From Lophium mytilinum (lineage: Eukaryota > Ascomycota > Dothideomycetes > Mytilinidiales > Mytilinidiaceae): a DNA stretch of 64,000 nt. Below are positions 20,560 to 31,314 of the stretch, piece by piece. Both the position numbers and the translations under genes were made by a program. The notes under the pieces were generated by a model, which had not been told where the DNA came from, ran no database searches, and saw only the letters and a list, made by a program, of their open reading frames with translations. Each line of letters begins with the position of its first letter. Positions within the stretch are counted from its first letter, which is position 1. The stretch lies in contig MU004185.1 of assembly GCA_010093605.1 (NCBI GenBank), positions 517,334-581,333 of the forward strand, written 5' to 3'.

Positions 20560-22333
20560 TTACGTCTGTTTGAGCCTGCGCAAAGGCTCCTGCTCTTCGT
20601 CCTGATCTTCATCCTGATCTTCGTCCGGAACTTCTTCTCGCGACTCTGTCTCAAATCCGTTCTCTTTCTCTTCTTCTTCCTGTTCATCCTTTTCTTCTTC
20701 TTCAGTAACCTCGGTTGTCTCTTCATTGTCGTTGTCGTCGTTGTCCCTAACAGCCTCGTCTTCACCTCCGTCTCCATCTTCTTCATTTGTCTCGGCAATT
20801 TCTGAGATCTCAGGTCTTTCCGCACTCAATCGACCCCAGTCCTCGACCCCACTGTCCACGCCATGTTGTCCGTAGTAGTCCGAGTAGAATTCCTTACCGC
20901 CATAGTTCACATAAAACCCCTTAACCCCATTATACCCCTCAGGCGGCGGTACAATCGGCGCCTCCTTAAACGGCGGCACCCCAAAAACCGGCGGCTCATC
21001 CGGAAACCACGGCGGCGGCAAAATCGACGCCTGCACAAACGGCGACGTCGTCGTATCCGGCACTTCCAGCGTCGTCGTCGGCAGGATGATCTCCACACTC
21101 GTGGACACCGGAATCTCAGGGACCTCCCACGGTGCCACAGGGACCTCAACCGACGTAGGAGCTTCAGGCGTCGACACCACCACCACATCATCCGCCACAG
21201 CCTTGAACACATGCAACGAGTTGATATCCCAAAACGCCTCCTTCATCTCCTCCGGATGGCCCGCAACATACGCCACACAACTCCCCAACCCATCCCCTGG
21301 CACGCTCATCGGGCACCCGTTCGCTTCAAACGTGTTCCCGCCATACGCTCCGCAAAACGTCGTATCGAACACGATCTGATGCTGCTTAAAGTGCTCATCG
21401 ATATCACACCCCGGCCCCGCAAAGCTCGCACCCGGGATGCCGAACTCATCCGGTTTCGGATTCGGCGTGTAGAGGGACGGGGGCACGGAGCCATGCGGCC
21501 AGAACCAGATGCGTATGGCAGCGGAGGTCCACTCCATGGCGTAGATACCGCCGCCTGCGGCGTTGAAGCCCGCGCCGTAGGAGTTTGGCTCGACCATTGC
21601 GGAGCCGCAGCCGATGTTGCCGGGGGCGGCGGGGGAGCAGTCGGGTTGGGAGAGGGTGGCGGTTTGGTTGGAGCCGGTGATGGTGCAGCCGGCGGAGGTG
21701 TGGGCGGAGGGTTTGTTGGCGGTCATGAGGTTGACGCCTTCGAGGATGTCTGGATCATGATTTTGTTAGTATAGTAGCTGTGTTTGGCGAAAATAGGTGG
21801 TGGTGAGGGTGTACCGATTTCGCCGTTGTTGGGCCAGTCTTTTCCGACTGTCCACCTGAGTGGTCGTTAGGTTTGGATATGATTATGATTGAAAGGGGGG
21901 TAGGATTGTACCATGCGGGCCAGACACCACATCCCACGGGCAAGTGGTTGAGATCTAGAACGAATAGGCCGTGAGTGTATGTTGCTTTGCTCTCGAGCCG
22001 CACACTCGGTCGTCCACGAGCATTGATAGGGTAAATGGTGTCAGAATCAACCCCGATATAGATGCTGTTCGCTTGATCCTTCATAAAGCCTGAAGAGAAG
22101 GCTGTGGGCTGGTCTACATAATTTACGAATCCGCTCGTTGGATCATCTCCCTTCTCAACTGTTAGATCTAAATTTGGAGTAGATTGACAAGGGAGGGTAT
22201 AGCATACTGTGAAATGATTGAACTCATTGAAGAAGTTGGAAGGCGTGTAGGCGTGGTCTAGCACATATTTTGCAGTCGAGAACGGAAATGGAATAGAAAG
22301 AAACACAAGTTTCAATGTAAATTGCGTTCGCAT
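20560..22333 (-). CDS. Secreted GH16 endo-beta-glucanase-like protein with acidic tail
   Basis: Three exons (22333-21912, 21855-21815, 21749-20560) encode about 550 residues; the middle exon is 41 bases. A signal-like N-terminus (MRTQFTLKLVFLSIPFPFST) precedes YVLDHAYTPSNFF and GFVNYVDQ, typical of fungal GH16 mixed-linked glucanases. The catalytic block NGEIDILEGVN is rebuilt across the second intron (Glu153, Asp155, Glu158). CGSAMVEPNSYGAGFNAAGGG and YAMEWTSAAIRIWFWP follow, as in the family. Such enzymes cut beta-1,3(4)-glucans of walls. After about residue 350 the protein changes to a Pro/Val/Thr linker and then a strongly acidic end (runs of E and D) finishing in EPLRRLKQT. No GPI signal is seen, and the acidic tail is unusual for a secreted glucanase. 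A stretch CYTLPCQSTPNLD near residue 46 is an insertion relative to the usual pattern. Confidence 0.85.
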
Positions 22334-23264
22334 CGCAGCGGAGATTAGAGATGATCAGAGCTAAAGCTATCGATGAGCAGAAGGCTGGCGGGTATATATC
22401 GGACTGCCCTTGCGGTGGTCATACCGGCGCATTCCAGGGCGTTGGTGTTTTATTACGTGCCTCGGAATGTGGATAATGCATTCTTCGGAATCCAAGATCA
22501 CCGTACTCCTCAGCCTAAGGAGCCATGATGGTGGTTCCGCGGCCCTAAACGTGCGCTTGTCGTAGGCTGCACTGCACTGCTCGAATAGAAATGCTGAAGC
22601 TAAAAGCAAGAAAAACGTTACAAATGGTCTCGTTTTTGGTATGTTTTAAATGAAGTACCTTGAGAGGAGCTCCTAGTGATGAGATATATTACTAGCCACT
22701 GCTGCCTATCACCCTGGGTAAGAAAAAGGTGGCACACTCAGCAAGCATTTTCCCTTTCGTACGTGTGTTTGCTGCTGTTTGTGGTGCTTCAAGGCAGTTT
22801 TAAAGATATAAACGAGATGGCAACTCCTAGCTTTGAGCTATATAGAAATTTATTGAAGCACTCCAAGCAGTGGGAGACGAGTGTACACACGACCACTAAG
22901 CCAAACGAGACAGAAAGCTTGCTGAATCTGGCACCAGTTACTCTGCCCAGCGTGGCTATCCCGATGGCGCAAGTTGGATTGTGGAGACATCGTCCCGTGG
23001 TCGTGTTCCCTAAGCCCAATCTGAGTGGCTCTATCTAACACTCCAGTCAGTAGATGCCATGTCCGGCAAGAGACTCTGTTGAGACTAGTCGCCGCCGATG
23101 TCCATTGAGCTTCAATCAGTGAACGTCTATGTCGTATATCGTTGCATGCGATTCAGAACTCCAGCCAGTTGCACGCCAACATCTCAGAGGACCCTTTCGT
23201 CGACCTTTTTAGATCCCAATTGTAAAGCAAATCATCCAGATCGTCATCGTGGAGATCTTCGGTT
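22334..23264. other. Intergenic, no gene seen
   Basis: About 0.93 kb upstream of the GH16 gene and downstream of CDC26. Low-complexity and AT-richer pieces are present, but no gene or repeat was recognised. Confidence 0.45.
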
Positions 23265-23498
23265 TCAGTTCCTGCTCCCCATGATTCTCTCGTCCCGTGT
23301 TCTCGCGATTCTGCCCTTCTCCTGCGGCAGCGGCTTCAGCTCGTCGTTCGGGTCTTTCTCTCTGCCGTTTCCAGAAGTGAACGAGATCTGGGAGGCCTGG
23401 CTCTGGGTTTGTTCCCACTGTCGGCGCTGCCGGTCCTGTTCGTATTTGGCAATGTCATCGGCGGTCAAGGTGATCAGAGTTGCAGGACGGCGGAGCAT
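23265..23498 (-). CDS. CDC26: Anaphase-promoting complex subunit Cdc26 (Apc12)
   Basis: A short single exon of 77 residues. The N-terminus MLRRPATLITLTADDIAKYE has the Cdc26 signature: a Met-Leu-Arg-Arg start and a conserved segment followed by DDI.xxE. In other species this segment threads into the TPR superhelix of Cdc16/Apc6 and stabilises it. The rest is polar and disordered, ending in RIARTRDERIMGSRN, comparable to the short basic C-terminal part of the family. Its size (about 80 residues) fits. It lies head to head with the gene at 23782, sharing a 283-bp promoter. Confidence 0.8.
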   Translation of the reverse strand: MLRRPATLITLTADDIAKYEQDRQRRQWEQTQSQASQISFTSGNGREKDPNDELKPLPQEKGRIARTRDERIMGSRN

Positions 23499-23781
23499 GA
23501 TTGCGGTATGTTGTTGATATGTTAAGTGCGGAAGTGGGGCGCGTTTTTGGAATATGTGGTGGTGAGCTGGGCGATATCAATAGTGAACTCGGTAACCTTA
23601 GGATTAGGTTCTGTTTACCGTCTTGGACTTGTGTATGGATGTTGAAGGTGTTCAAGTCGCGACGTGCCGATCACTTTGACGGTGCCCGAGCTTTAACTTG
23701 GTCTTGGCAGTCGACATCACCACCGAAAAGTCGACCTCCCATCCCATCCCGGCGCCCCATTGCATACATACCACCATCACC
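23499..23781. promoter_or_regulatory. Bidirectional promoter CDC26 / 23782 gene
   Basis: These 283 bases separate two divergent start codons, so both core promoters and leaders must fit here. No TATA box is evident. Confidence 0.5.
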
Positions 23782-24885
23782 ATGTATCAGCGGCACGTCC
23801 GCCCGTCGGCGGGCCTAATAGGGCGGCCGTTATCTCACGACATATCGAGCATTGCCAATGCCTCCCGCCGGGCTTTCCACATCACCTCCTCGACGTGCGA
23901 AGAAAAAGACCCGGCAGCACCAGGTAACTATTCCTACTGCATTTCTAACCTCTCCTATCATACGGCAGTTCCAGGCCTTGTTCTTTTCTAAGACCTAGCT
24001 TATATGCATATAGCATCTCCTCCAACTCCTCAACGCGACTCCCGCGCCGCTCGCTCCAGCAGCGCCTTTGCCCAACTCAACAACCTCCCCCGAAAGTCCA
24101 CCATGGCCCCCATCGGCGGACTACGCGCAGGCGTCTTCAGGAGCGGCCAGAAACCTTCTGGTCCGCCCCCGGCGCAGCTCCTTCAGCGACGGACACCTCC
24201 GGCCAGACTTCCTGATGGAACACTTGCCTCTCCTACTGGGGCACCGTCTGCTGGACCCCCGAAGCTGCTCATCCGGAGAGTCGCAGACCCAAACCAGCAA
24301 TACCGTGACGGGCCCCCAACGGGCCCCGGCGGGTTTGCGCCTCGTGCTCCCCGGGCTCCTCGCGAAGGAAGGGAAGGAGGCGGACGGCCAAGGCGCGAGA
24401 AGAGGGATCGGAAGGACCGTGATGGTCAGAAAGGGCGCAAACGGCCGGAGCCGGAGTTGATTGACGTGGCTGATCATCTCACGGATGGCGACGTGCTACA
24501 TCTCCTGCGGCTGCAGCGCGCAGCGTGGGACCCGAAGCCGTACGAGCCGATATACTCCGCTGAAAGTCAGGCTATCAATGGATTAGTTGAGACTGGGCGG
24601 AAGCTTATCTTTGGGGAAGAGGTGGAGGAGAAGCCATGGATTCGGTTGACGAAGAAGGAGAAGAGAGCGCTGGCGGAGGAGAAGCAACGGGTAGCAGGGG
24701 GAAAATATGAGATCAGCGCACTGGGACTGGCGAAGGGAAGTAAGAAGGAAGAATTGTGGATGGGGACGGCGTTGAGGGGCGCGCAGACGAATGCCTCTTT
24801 TACGACGAAGGATAGGGATATGTTCTTGGACAAGCTATCAGGCTTTATGGGCGTGAAAGCGCCGTTGCAGGCCACTGTGCAGTAG
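23782..24885 (+). CDS. Basic mitochondrial-type protein, candidate mitoribosomal component
   Basis: Two exons (23782-23923 and 24014-24885; phase-1 intron GTAACT...ATAG of 90 bases) give about 337 residues. The N-terminus (MYQRHVRPSAGLIGRPL... SRRAFHITSST) is rich in Arg/Ser with the RAFH-type site common in fungal mitochondrial presequences. The middle is Pro/Gly/Arg-rich and very basic (REGREGGGRPRREKRDRKDR). The C-terminal 140 residues look folded: VADHLTDGDVLHLLRLQRAA, WIRLTKKEKRALAEEKQRV, MFLDKLSGFMGVKAP. I suspect a fungal-specific small-subunit mitoribosomal protein, from the overall pattern only. There is no enzyme motif. Confidence 0.6.
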
Positions 24886-25599
24886 GTATCACATCGTTAA
24901 GCTAAGTGTAGAATATGTACATTTACAAACAGTTATTCTGTCTTTAGCCAAACTGTCTAGGAAGTTCCTAGCTACTTGAAGCACATTTCTACATCGAATG
25001 TTTTTCTATATTTGGAGCGACTTGGTCAATCTCTATATCATGATCTATAATCTATGGACATTTCTTCTACAGCATGTTGTTCCTTTTGTTGCTTCTTGTC
25101 CACAAAGCGTCCACGCGTGGTGCATATAGACCACCTATAGCAACGAAGCAACCAGTCACCACTGTTGCTTGTTGTACCCAAAGCGTGGCCTCCGCGTACC
25201 CCAGTAAACAGCTTGAGACACCCCCACCATCTCAAACTCACCTGAGACAGATCCAGCCAATAGGACTATCCAGAGAATATATCTATAACAGCGCTAAACA
25301 TCTATTTAGGACTGTTTACCATTCACTCTACCCTCCACGCTTTTCCAGCCCCGGAGCCCGGAACAGGAAAGTCTTGGGTGCTTGAGGGGTAACGGAGTTT
25401 GGTAGTTACTACGGGTGCTTCTTGTAACCTCTGCGTACCCTCCGCGTGGGCTGGAGCCCAGCAAGCCTTTGCTCGAGATCAGATTTACAGGCTCTGGCCA
25501 AAGGGTGAGGATTCGTGCCAGATATCCACTGCCTGGAAATCCGCATTGGCTTAGCGATTGATCTGGGGAATGTTTGTGACGCTAGGGGTCCTCTGCTTG
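24886..25599. other. Intergenic region before the repeat array
   Basis: About 0.7 kb downstream of the basic protein gene. A perfect palindrome CCACGCGTGG sits at 25111-25120, and related GCGT-rich pieces recur near 25190 and 25440. No gene seen. Confidence 0.45.
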
Positions 25600-26371
25600 A
25601 GCGGGGTGCTCAGGACGAGATGTCGAGTGTCAAAGCATAAACCATTCACCGAATTCTGCTTATTCACGTGGCTCACTATTCCTGAATAGGATGTAAAGGC
25701 GAGGATAGATGTCGAGGCATAACCAATTCACCAAATCCCACGCAATCCCGTGGTACCTCAGCGGACGTAAAGGTAAAGATTTCGAGTACGACCAATTCAC
25801 CGAAACGCAATCACGTGCATAAACGGAGCTTCAAGGTTCGAAGGTAAAGGTGTCGCCTTAGAACCAATTCACTGTTTTTTCCTCAATCACGTGGTGTTTC
25901 TAGCGAAGCTGTAGAGGTTGAGATGTTAGAGCACAACCAATTCACCGAATTTCTACGCGATCACATGGCAAAGAAGGTGTTCTAGCGCTGGGAGTCGAGA
26001 TATGACCAGTTCACCGATATCTTCTAAATCACGTGGCGTTATAAGCGAAGTTATCGTTTCCAAGACGTGGAAGTAAGACGAATTCACCGAATCTGGCTTG
26101 ATCATGTGGCAAGTACTTGCTACAAGTAGTCAAGATGTCAGAATGCGAACAAGTCACCGGTTATAAAGCAGCTCGGGTAGAAATTTCGTTGAAGAAGTCA
26201 AGATCGATGTACCTAGACTAAAAATCAATTCACCCAATCTAAAAGCTCACGCGGTTGATCTTGGAGTCTGTCCTGGGACTCTGGCCAAGCAGAATATACA
26301 ACTATCGTAATCTCTCCGCTACAAGAAGGCAACATACATCGAATTCACCATATTGGGTCTAATCACGTGAG
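25600..26371. repeat. Array of about ten 72-bp degenerate units with CCAAT/TTCACC and E-box-like blocks
   Basis: Units recur with spacings of about 80, 70, 71, 73, 69, 72, 71, 75 and 115 bases. Each has block A, consensus ACCAATTCACCGAAT, starting near 25641, 25721, 25791, 25862, 25935, 26004, 26077, 26148, 26223 and 26338. Block B follows about 20-25 bases later, consensus ATCACGTGGC. Block B is a perfect CACGTG in five units (25665, 25812, 25888, 26030, 26364) and a variant in four (CCCGTG, CACATG, CATGTG, CACGCG). It is lost in the eighth unit. Spacers share weaker similarity (GTAAAGGT.GAGATGTCGAG). The array lies between the 3' ends of two convergent genes. Confidence 0.8.
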
Positions 26372-26580
26372 CATCCCCATACTCCTACATGGACCCTCGG
26401 TACTTTTCGGCTCAAATCTCACATCATCACAAACACCTCGCAGATTTTATGAACATGTATGTCAGATCTATTCGCAAGCTTAGGTAATTTTCGAAGATAA
26501 AACTCCATAGCTCAAACGAAAATGCCCTCAAATACTACAATTACACGTATCAAAAAAGGCTCAACGGCTCACACTCGGCT

Positions 26581-28708
26581 CTAATACTCCAACGTGACCT
26601 TCTGCCCCTTGACCCGTCCGATCACGATGTCAGGCGCGTACTTCGGGATCACTTCATCGTCGTGCAGCATCTCAAACTCCTCCGACGCGTCCTTGCCCAT
26701 GTGCGAGAACAGCGCCTGGGGGCCGCCGGGGTGCTCGTCGACCCAGTTTGTCACGTCGAGCACGATGCCCTTGACTGCGATCCATAGATCCTCTTTCTTG
26801 TTGTGCTTGGCGACTTCCTCAAGCGAAAATTCCTTGTCGGGGATCTTGAAGTCCTTGACGTTGGCGGTTGAGGAGACCTTGCCCGGGTCGGCGGAGTCGG
26901 CGCCCTCTTTTAGGACGGGACCGGCCGATGTCTGCGATTGTTCTGCGATGGTGGAGGAGGAGGATGAACCGGAGCCATTGCCCCATTCTACGGAGACCTT
27001 GCCGGGGGTGTTGGGGTCGATGTGGAGGGATATTTGGCCGAGACGAGAGGCGGCGGAGCCACCACCGCTCTTGAGGAGGTTCTGGAAGAGGTATTTGGAG
27101 GCGGACTCGCCGGCTACTCGTCCGTAGACGACGCAGCCGAGAAGGGAGGAGCCACCGAGACGGTTAGCGCCGTGGACGCCACCAGCCAGCTCACCACACA
27201 CGTAGAGGCCGTCGAAAGGCTTGCCCTCGGAGTTTAGGCACTGCGCTTGGTCGTTGATCTCAATGCCGCCCATGGTGAAATGTAGTACGGGCTCCATCTC
27301 AGCAACGTGAAAGGTGTCGTCGATGTTGAAGGGAAGGTTGTGGAAGTATTTCTTATTCCACTCGTCCTTCTTCTTGCCATCGGCGATGGCGTTGTAGTCA
27401 TCAAAGCTGGCCTCCAGAGCGGCATCGCCGCAGCCGATCAACTTTGCCAACTCCTTGCCGGTCATCTTCTTCATTAGACCACGGCCGGAGTAGTGACGAG
27501 TGTGGAAGTCGAGGATGTTGGAGGCTTTGGAGTTAAGAACAAGTCGGATGGGCCATAAACCCTTCTCCTTCTCTTCCCACATCTTGCCTGAGACGTAATC
27601 ACGGTGACCGAGGTCGTCGCAGAAGCGTACACCCTTGGAGTTGAGGAGGATACCTCCTTCACCACGCAGAGCTGTTTGATATTAGTGGTATGTCTTCTAG
27701 GAAATCTCAGACGTTCTCACCTTCAGCAGCCAAGAATTTCGTCTTTGCTGTTGGGTCCTTGGGGTCTACTAGACCAGTGGGATGCACCTGAACTTTATCC
27801 ATATCAATGCCGTTCGCGCCAATGTTCATCAGCATCTTGTGTCCATCACCAGTGGCGTGTGCACCGTTGGTGGTCGACAGGCCATAGGTATCCGGGCGAT
27901 GCTTCTTCAGCAGCGAGTCTTCCGTAAAATCGGCAGCGTATCCACCAGTAGCCAAGATTACAGGGCCATCCACAACGGTCTCCTTTCCGTTGAAGAGGTA
28001 TGTCACGCCAGTCGCCTTGTTACCATCCTTGTTGACCTTGGTCACCTTAGCCTTCTTGATGAGCTGGACACGGTCTGGCTCGGCATCGGCTAGCTCCTCA
28101 AACCGTTGCATGAGAGCGTATGTGATAGCCATACCAGGGAACTTGGCATCGTGGCCACGATGTGTCCGCGGGAAGGAGTGTCCTCTGAAACTCAGATTAG
28201 CACATGCTCAAGATGATTTCAGTAGTTGAAGAGAGGCTAAAACATACCCTAACCGCGAAACCAGAGTCAAATCGAGGTTGAAGACATCCTGTAGCCACTC
28301 GACGGCCGCGGCGGATTTGTAGGTAAGCACCTTGATCAGATCCGGGCGGGCCTTGTCTCGCGCCGACTTTAGCGTGTCGTCGTAGAACTGCTTGACGCTA
28401 TCCTGGATCTTGTGGTCGACCTGCGTCCTTGTGAGGGCACCATTGATACCCGAGGTAGCCTTTGTCGAGTTGCCGCCCATGAAGTCTGGCAGCTGTCAAT
28501 CCCGCGGCACGGCAAGGATCTGGATGTGTCAAAGAGCTTACTGTTTTTATCGAGGAGCACGACATTGCCGCCGGATAGATAGATGGTGTGAGCAGCGCTC
28601 AGACCGGACACTGTGAATGAGGGTCAGTTACCGCAGCAATCCCGCAGCGTATCCGAGGGCATGTCGTCACTTACAGCCGGCACCAACAACAATGACTCTC
28701 TCAGGCAT
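26581..28708 (-). CDS. Soluble fumarate reductase fused to cytochrome b5 domain
   Basis: Five exons (28708-28675, 28610-28542, 28485-28248, 28184-27721, 27671-26581) encode about 631 residues. The first exon carries MPERVIVVGAG; joined to exon 2 it forms the FAD Rossmann motif GAGLSG (residues 9-14). GGNSTKATSGINGA, GGHSFPRTH and RGHDAKFPGMAI are typical of the fumarate reductase/succinate dehydrogenase flavoprotein fold, as are ILATGGYAAD and the C-terminal ANRLGGSSLLGCVVYGR. Residues about 550-631 form a cytochrome b5 domain with heme ligands in HPGG (His582) and MLH (His605). The enzyme reduces fumarate to succinate using a reduced flavin or NADH, reoxidising cofactors when oxygen is low (yeast Osm1/Frd1 lack the b5 part). 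No signal peptide is seen, so it is likely cytosolic. The b5 fusion is common in filamentous fungi. Confidence 0.92.
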
Positions 28709-30039
28709 GTTTGCGGAGGAATGGGTATAGAGGGAGGAATAAAGGATGTGAGAGAGGTGTAGAGGACTGGAGAGCAGTGGTGAAGCGTAAGACCTCGGTG
28801 GCGGAGAGGGAGCTGGGTGGGTTATGTAGAAGTGCAGGTGTAGAAGACAGTAATTGCCTCGGCCGTTAAGAGGCAGACTAAACTCGATGCGGGCGTGCCG
28901 TGGAGCAGGTGCAGCAAATCACAGCGGGTTTAATGTCAAGGGCGAGTCTCGTGCGATGGCTCAGCCTTTAAATCTCAAAGCTCGCTGACCCTCGCGCGCC
29001 GAATCTAACCAAGGGAAAATGCACTTGCGCATGTGAAGGCTGGCCCAGCAGCGCGTGATGTGGAGTCAGCTTGGTGCACCTCGCCGCTCCATCGCCCATC
29101 GACGCCGACTGGCCGCTGAGAAGCCCGAAATCTGGGGAAGGGCCAGTTCCCCTGTTTTTCATGTGAAAGTACGCTCCCCGCCATGGACAAGCTCGAGAGC
29201 CTCCCCAGATTTCTCCGTATTGTCTTTTTATTCCGCGCAAAACAATTCACCATGGAACAGTCGCTTGCATACCTTCTGGATCTCTTCTGATTTACAATTA
29301 ACTCTATGACAACTCTCCCTCTTCTGCACGCAGCGGGGGAATGTCCACCGAAGACACGAAAGGAAACTTTCGCCGCGAGTTTCCTAGCCGTCTCCGTCCA
29401 CGACGAGCTCCCCACAATACACACTTACAGAATCACTTACAAGACTCACGACCGCCATCACTCTGCAATGATCCTCTCGAGCAGCACATTCCGCAGAACC
29501 AGTAATTCGCGCAAGAGAGAGCAGAAAGCTACGGACAACTCTCGGTGTAGAACTCGGAAGCCCTTCTCTAAACCGGCCCGTGCTCGGACAACCTGCCATT
29601 CCGGACACCTCCATGATTCCGACAGTTCATACACAAACGGCATTCGCAATATTAGAATGGGCAGTTCGCGGCTCTGGGCGCGTCTCAATCCGTCACAGCA
29701 GTTCCCAGACGCTGGATTGCGGCTGAGGTGGATAACTGATAAACTTAGCATCACTAATGTTTCTTTGCACAAGAAAGGCTTCCAGCACTAACGATGAGGG
29801 CGTAGTTAGGCTTCTATACGACATAGAAAATCGATTGGGAAGGTAATATAGTGATATGAGCATCGAACATTCGTAAGCCATGCTGTTTTACGCCCACAGC
29901 TGTATGAGTGCGGCACAGCAAAGTAACAGACATCTTCGCCACTTTCAGAGCCTTCACGATGCAGCCCACATTATAGTACTACCAGCTCGAAAGCCACGCG
30001 AATACAGCGATCTTGCAATCTCATTCCATTATCATTCGC
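28709..30039. other. Divergent intergenic region
   Basis: About 1.33 kb upstream of the fumarate reductase gene. Several open frames of 60-160 codons exist on both strands (for example 29306-29791 plus) but are polar, biased and without motifs. No repeat or RNA gene recognised. Confidence 0.45.
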
Positions 30040-30547
30040 ATGGCAGGGCAAAACCACCTCAAGCAAACCGAGTTATCGTCCACAGCCACGATACTGATAG
30101 AAGCGTTCGGCCAGTGGGTCAACACCACGACAGAATGGCGCAAAATACAAGATGGCTTATATCTATGCGCGGATCCAAAGCTAGAAGACCAGCTGAACAT
30201 TCTCCGCATGGAGCGGGTGTGTTATACTCAGCACAACGCACTAGGCAAGGCTGACTCATATACTCTGCTAGATAATACCCCACAACGCGCTATCTATTAG
30301 AGTTCTTAGACTCACTTCTTCTGGAAAAGGCGCCCCGATCTTCACAAAGACGGGGTCAGTGAGCTGCATACTTCCTCTTCGAGGCCCAGATCCAACCGTC
30401 TCAGGACAAGTTGTGCCCATAGGCTACGCAATTACCTTCGAAGGGCCAGTCATGCTATACCCGCCAATGGACGTTCTCACACACACATTTCAAAACGAGG
30501 AGGAATGGATAGAGCAGAGGGAGGCTCTGAACGAAGCAGACAAGTGA
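30040..30547 (+). CDS. Possible small unknown gene, 2 exons
   Basis: Two overlapping protein-like frames can be joined by an 82-base intron (30219-30300, GTGTTA...TTAG), giving about 141 residues from a Met at 30040. The parts read MAGQNHLKQTELSSTATILI, then FGQWVNTTTEWRKIQDGLYL, and end in ITFEGPVMLYPPMDVLTHTF and EEWIEQREALNEADK. The donor is not a strong consensus. No family is recognised, and there is no signal peptide or membrane segment. A decayed gene is the alternative. Confidence 0.35.
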
Positions 30548-30840
30548 CATGGGGGCGTCCTTTAGCACTTTGATCCTAGCGTTTTTAGGCATAGTACCAG
30601 TTATAAACTAGATCTGCAAAGCTTGAAGCAGCTCGCTGCTTTCGACGATTTTCGGTTCTCCCATCTTTCGGATGTGTAATGTTTACTCCTTCATCAAAGA
30701 ATCTCAGAGACTCTTTGATAGAGCCTTGATATCGTTGAACATATCCGTCTCATCTCAATCCGACTTGCCAGAAAATCGTCCTCCCCTGCCTCCACCTTGC
30801 CTTCTACCTCCATCATTGCGCTCCCCCTCCCCCATTCCAC

Positions 30841-31314
30841 TCATTCAACAACCCACTCCTCCCCCCAAAACTCCCTCACCCCCCTCCCCACCTCCGCCCC
30901 CATCGCCCCCTCCAGCACATCCCCTCCCATCGAATCCACCCCCCCCTGCAACGCCTTCGCCACCAACTCCCGCAGACTCCCCGCCACCTCCGCTAGATTC
31001 GTGATATCCTGTTCGCTCAGCACACCTCGGGTTGTGCAGTAAGGCAGCAGATCCTGGATAGTGATTCTGGGTTGCTGGGGATGGTTTGGCGCGAAGGGGT
31101 CAGCTGGGTTGGTGTGGGCGGTAGGGCCTGGGCGGCGGTCGGCGGGGATGTGGCGGGGTGGTGGGGGAGGGCGTGAGGGGTGCTGTTGGTGGGTGGGTGG
31201 TTTGAGGAGTTGGGACGAGGTGGAGGCGGTGGCTTTGGGGCGAGATTGAGGTTGAGCTTGAGGGCCTGCGATGGTGCGGCGTTGTGGGGTGGGTGGAGGG
31301 GGTTGGCTGTTCAT
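30841..31314 (-). CDS. Unknown Pro-rich protein with short helical domain
   Basis: A single frame of 157 residues from the Met at 31314 (MNSQPPPPTPQRRTIAG). An in-frame Met at 31467 would add a leader-like Ser/Thr/Leu-rich stretch. The N-terminal 90 residues are Pro/Gln/Ser-rich. Then comes a compact part, RITIQDLLPYCTTRGVLSEQ and DITNLAEVAGSLRELVAKAL, which looks like two or three helices, and an acidic Gly/Val-rich end. No family was recognised. The composition causes a sharp strand switch, C-rich at 30780-30990 and G-rich at 31060-31320 on the plus strand. Confidence 0.5.
   Translation of the reverse strand: MNSQPPPPTPQRRTIAGPQAQPQSRPKATASTSSQLLKPPTHQQHPSRPPPPPRHIPADRRPGPTAHTNPADPFAPNHPQQPRITIQDLLPYCTTRGVLSEQDITNLAEVAGSLRELVAKALQGGVDSMGGDVLEGAMGAEVGRGVREFWGEEWVVE

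Noticed and set aside
20863-21774. 303-codon plus-strand Arg/His-rich frame
   Set aside because: Antisense to the GH16 gene, whose family motifs and introns are convincing.
22160-22210. Possible intron in GH16 near residue 46 (GTATGC...AACAG)
   Set aside because: The 49-base interval breaks the reading frame downstream, whereas reading through gives the correct GH16 sequence with a short insertion.
25111-25120. Palindrome CCACGCGTGG (contains the MBF site ACGCGT)
   Set aside because: One palindrome far from a start codon and between 3' ends; no reason to think it is functional.
25600-26371. CRISPR array or transposon reading of the 72-bp repeats
   Set aside because: The context is eukaryotic, the repeats are degenerate rather than identical, the spacers are related to each other, and there are no terminal repeats or transposase.
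29306-29791. 161-codon plus-strand frame
   Set aside because: Polar, His/Arg/Thr-biased, no conserved segment and no plausible neighbours or introns.
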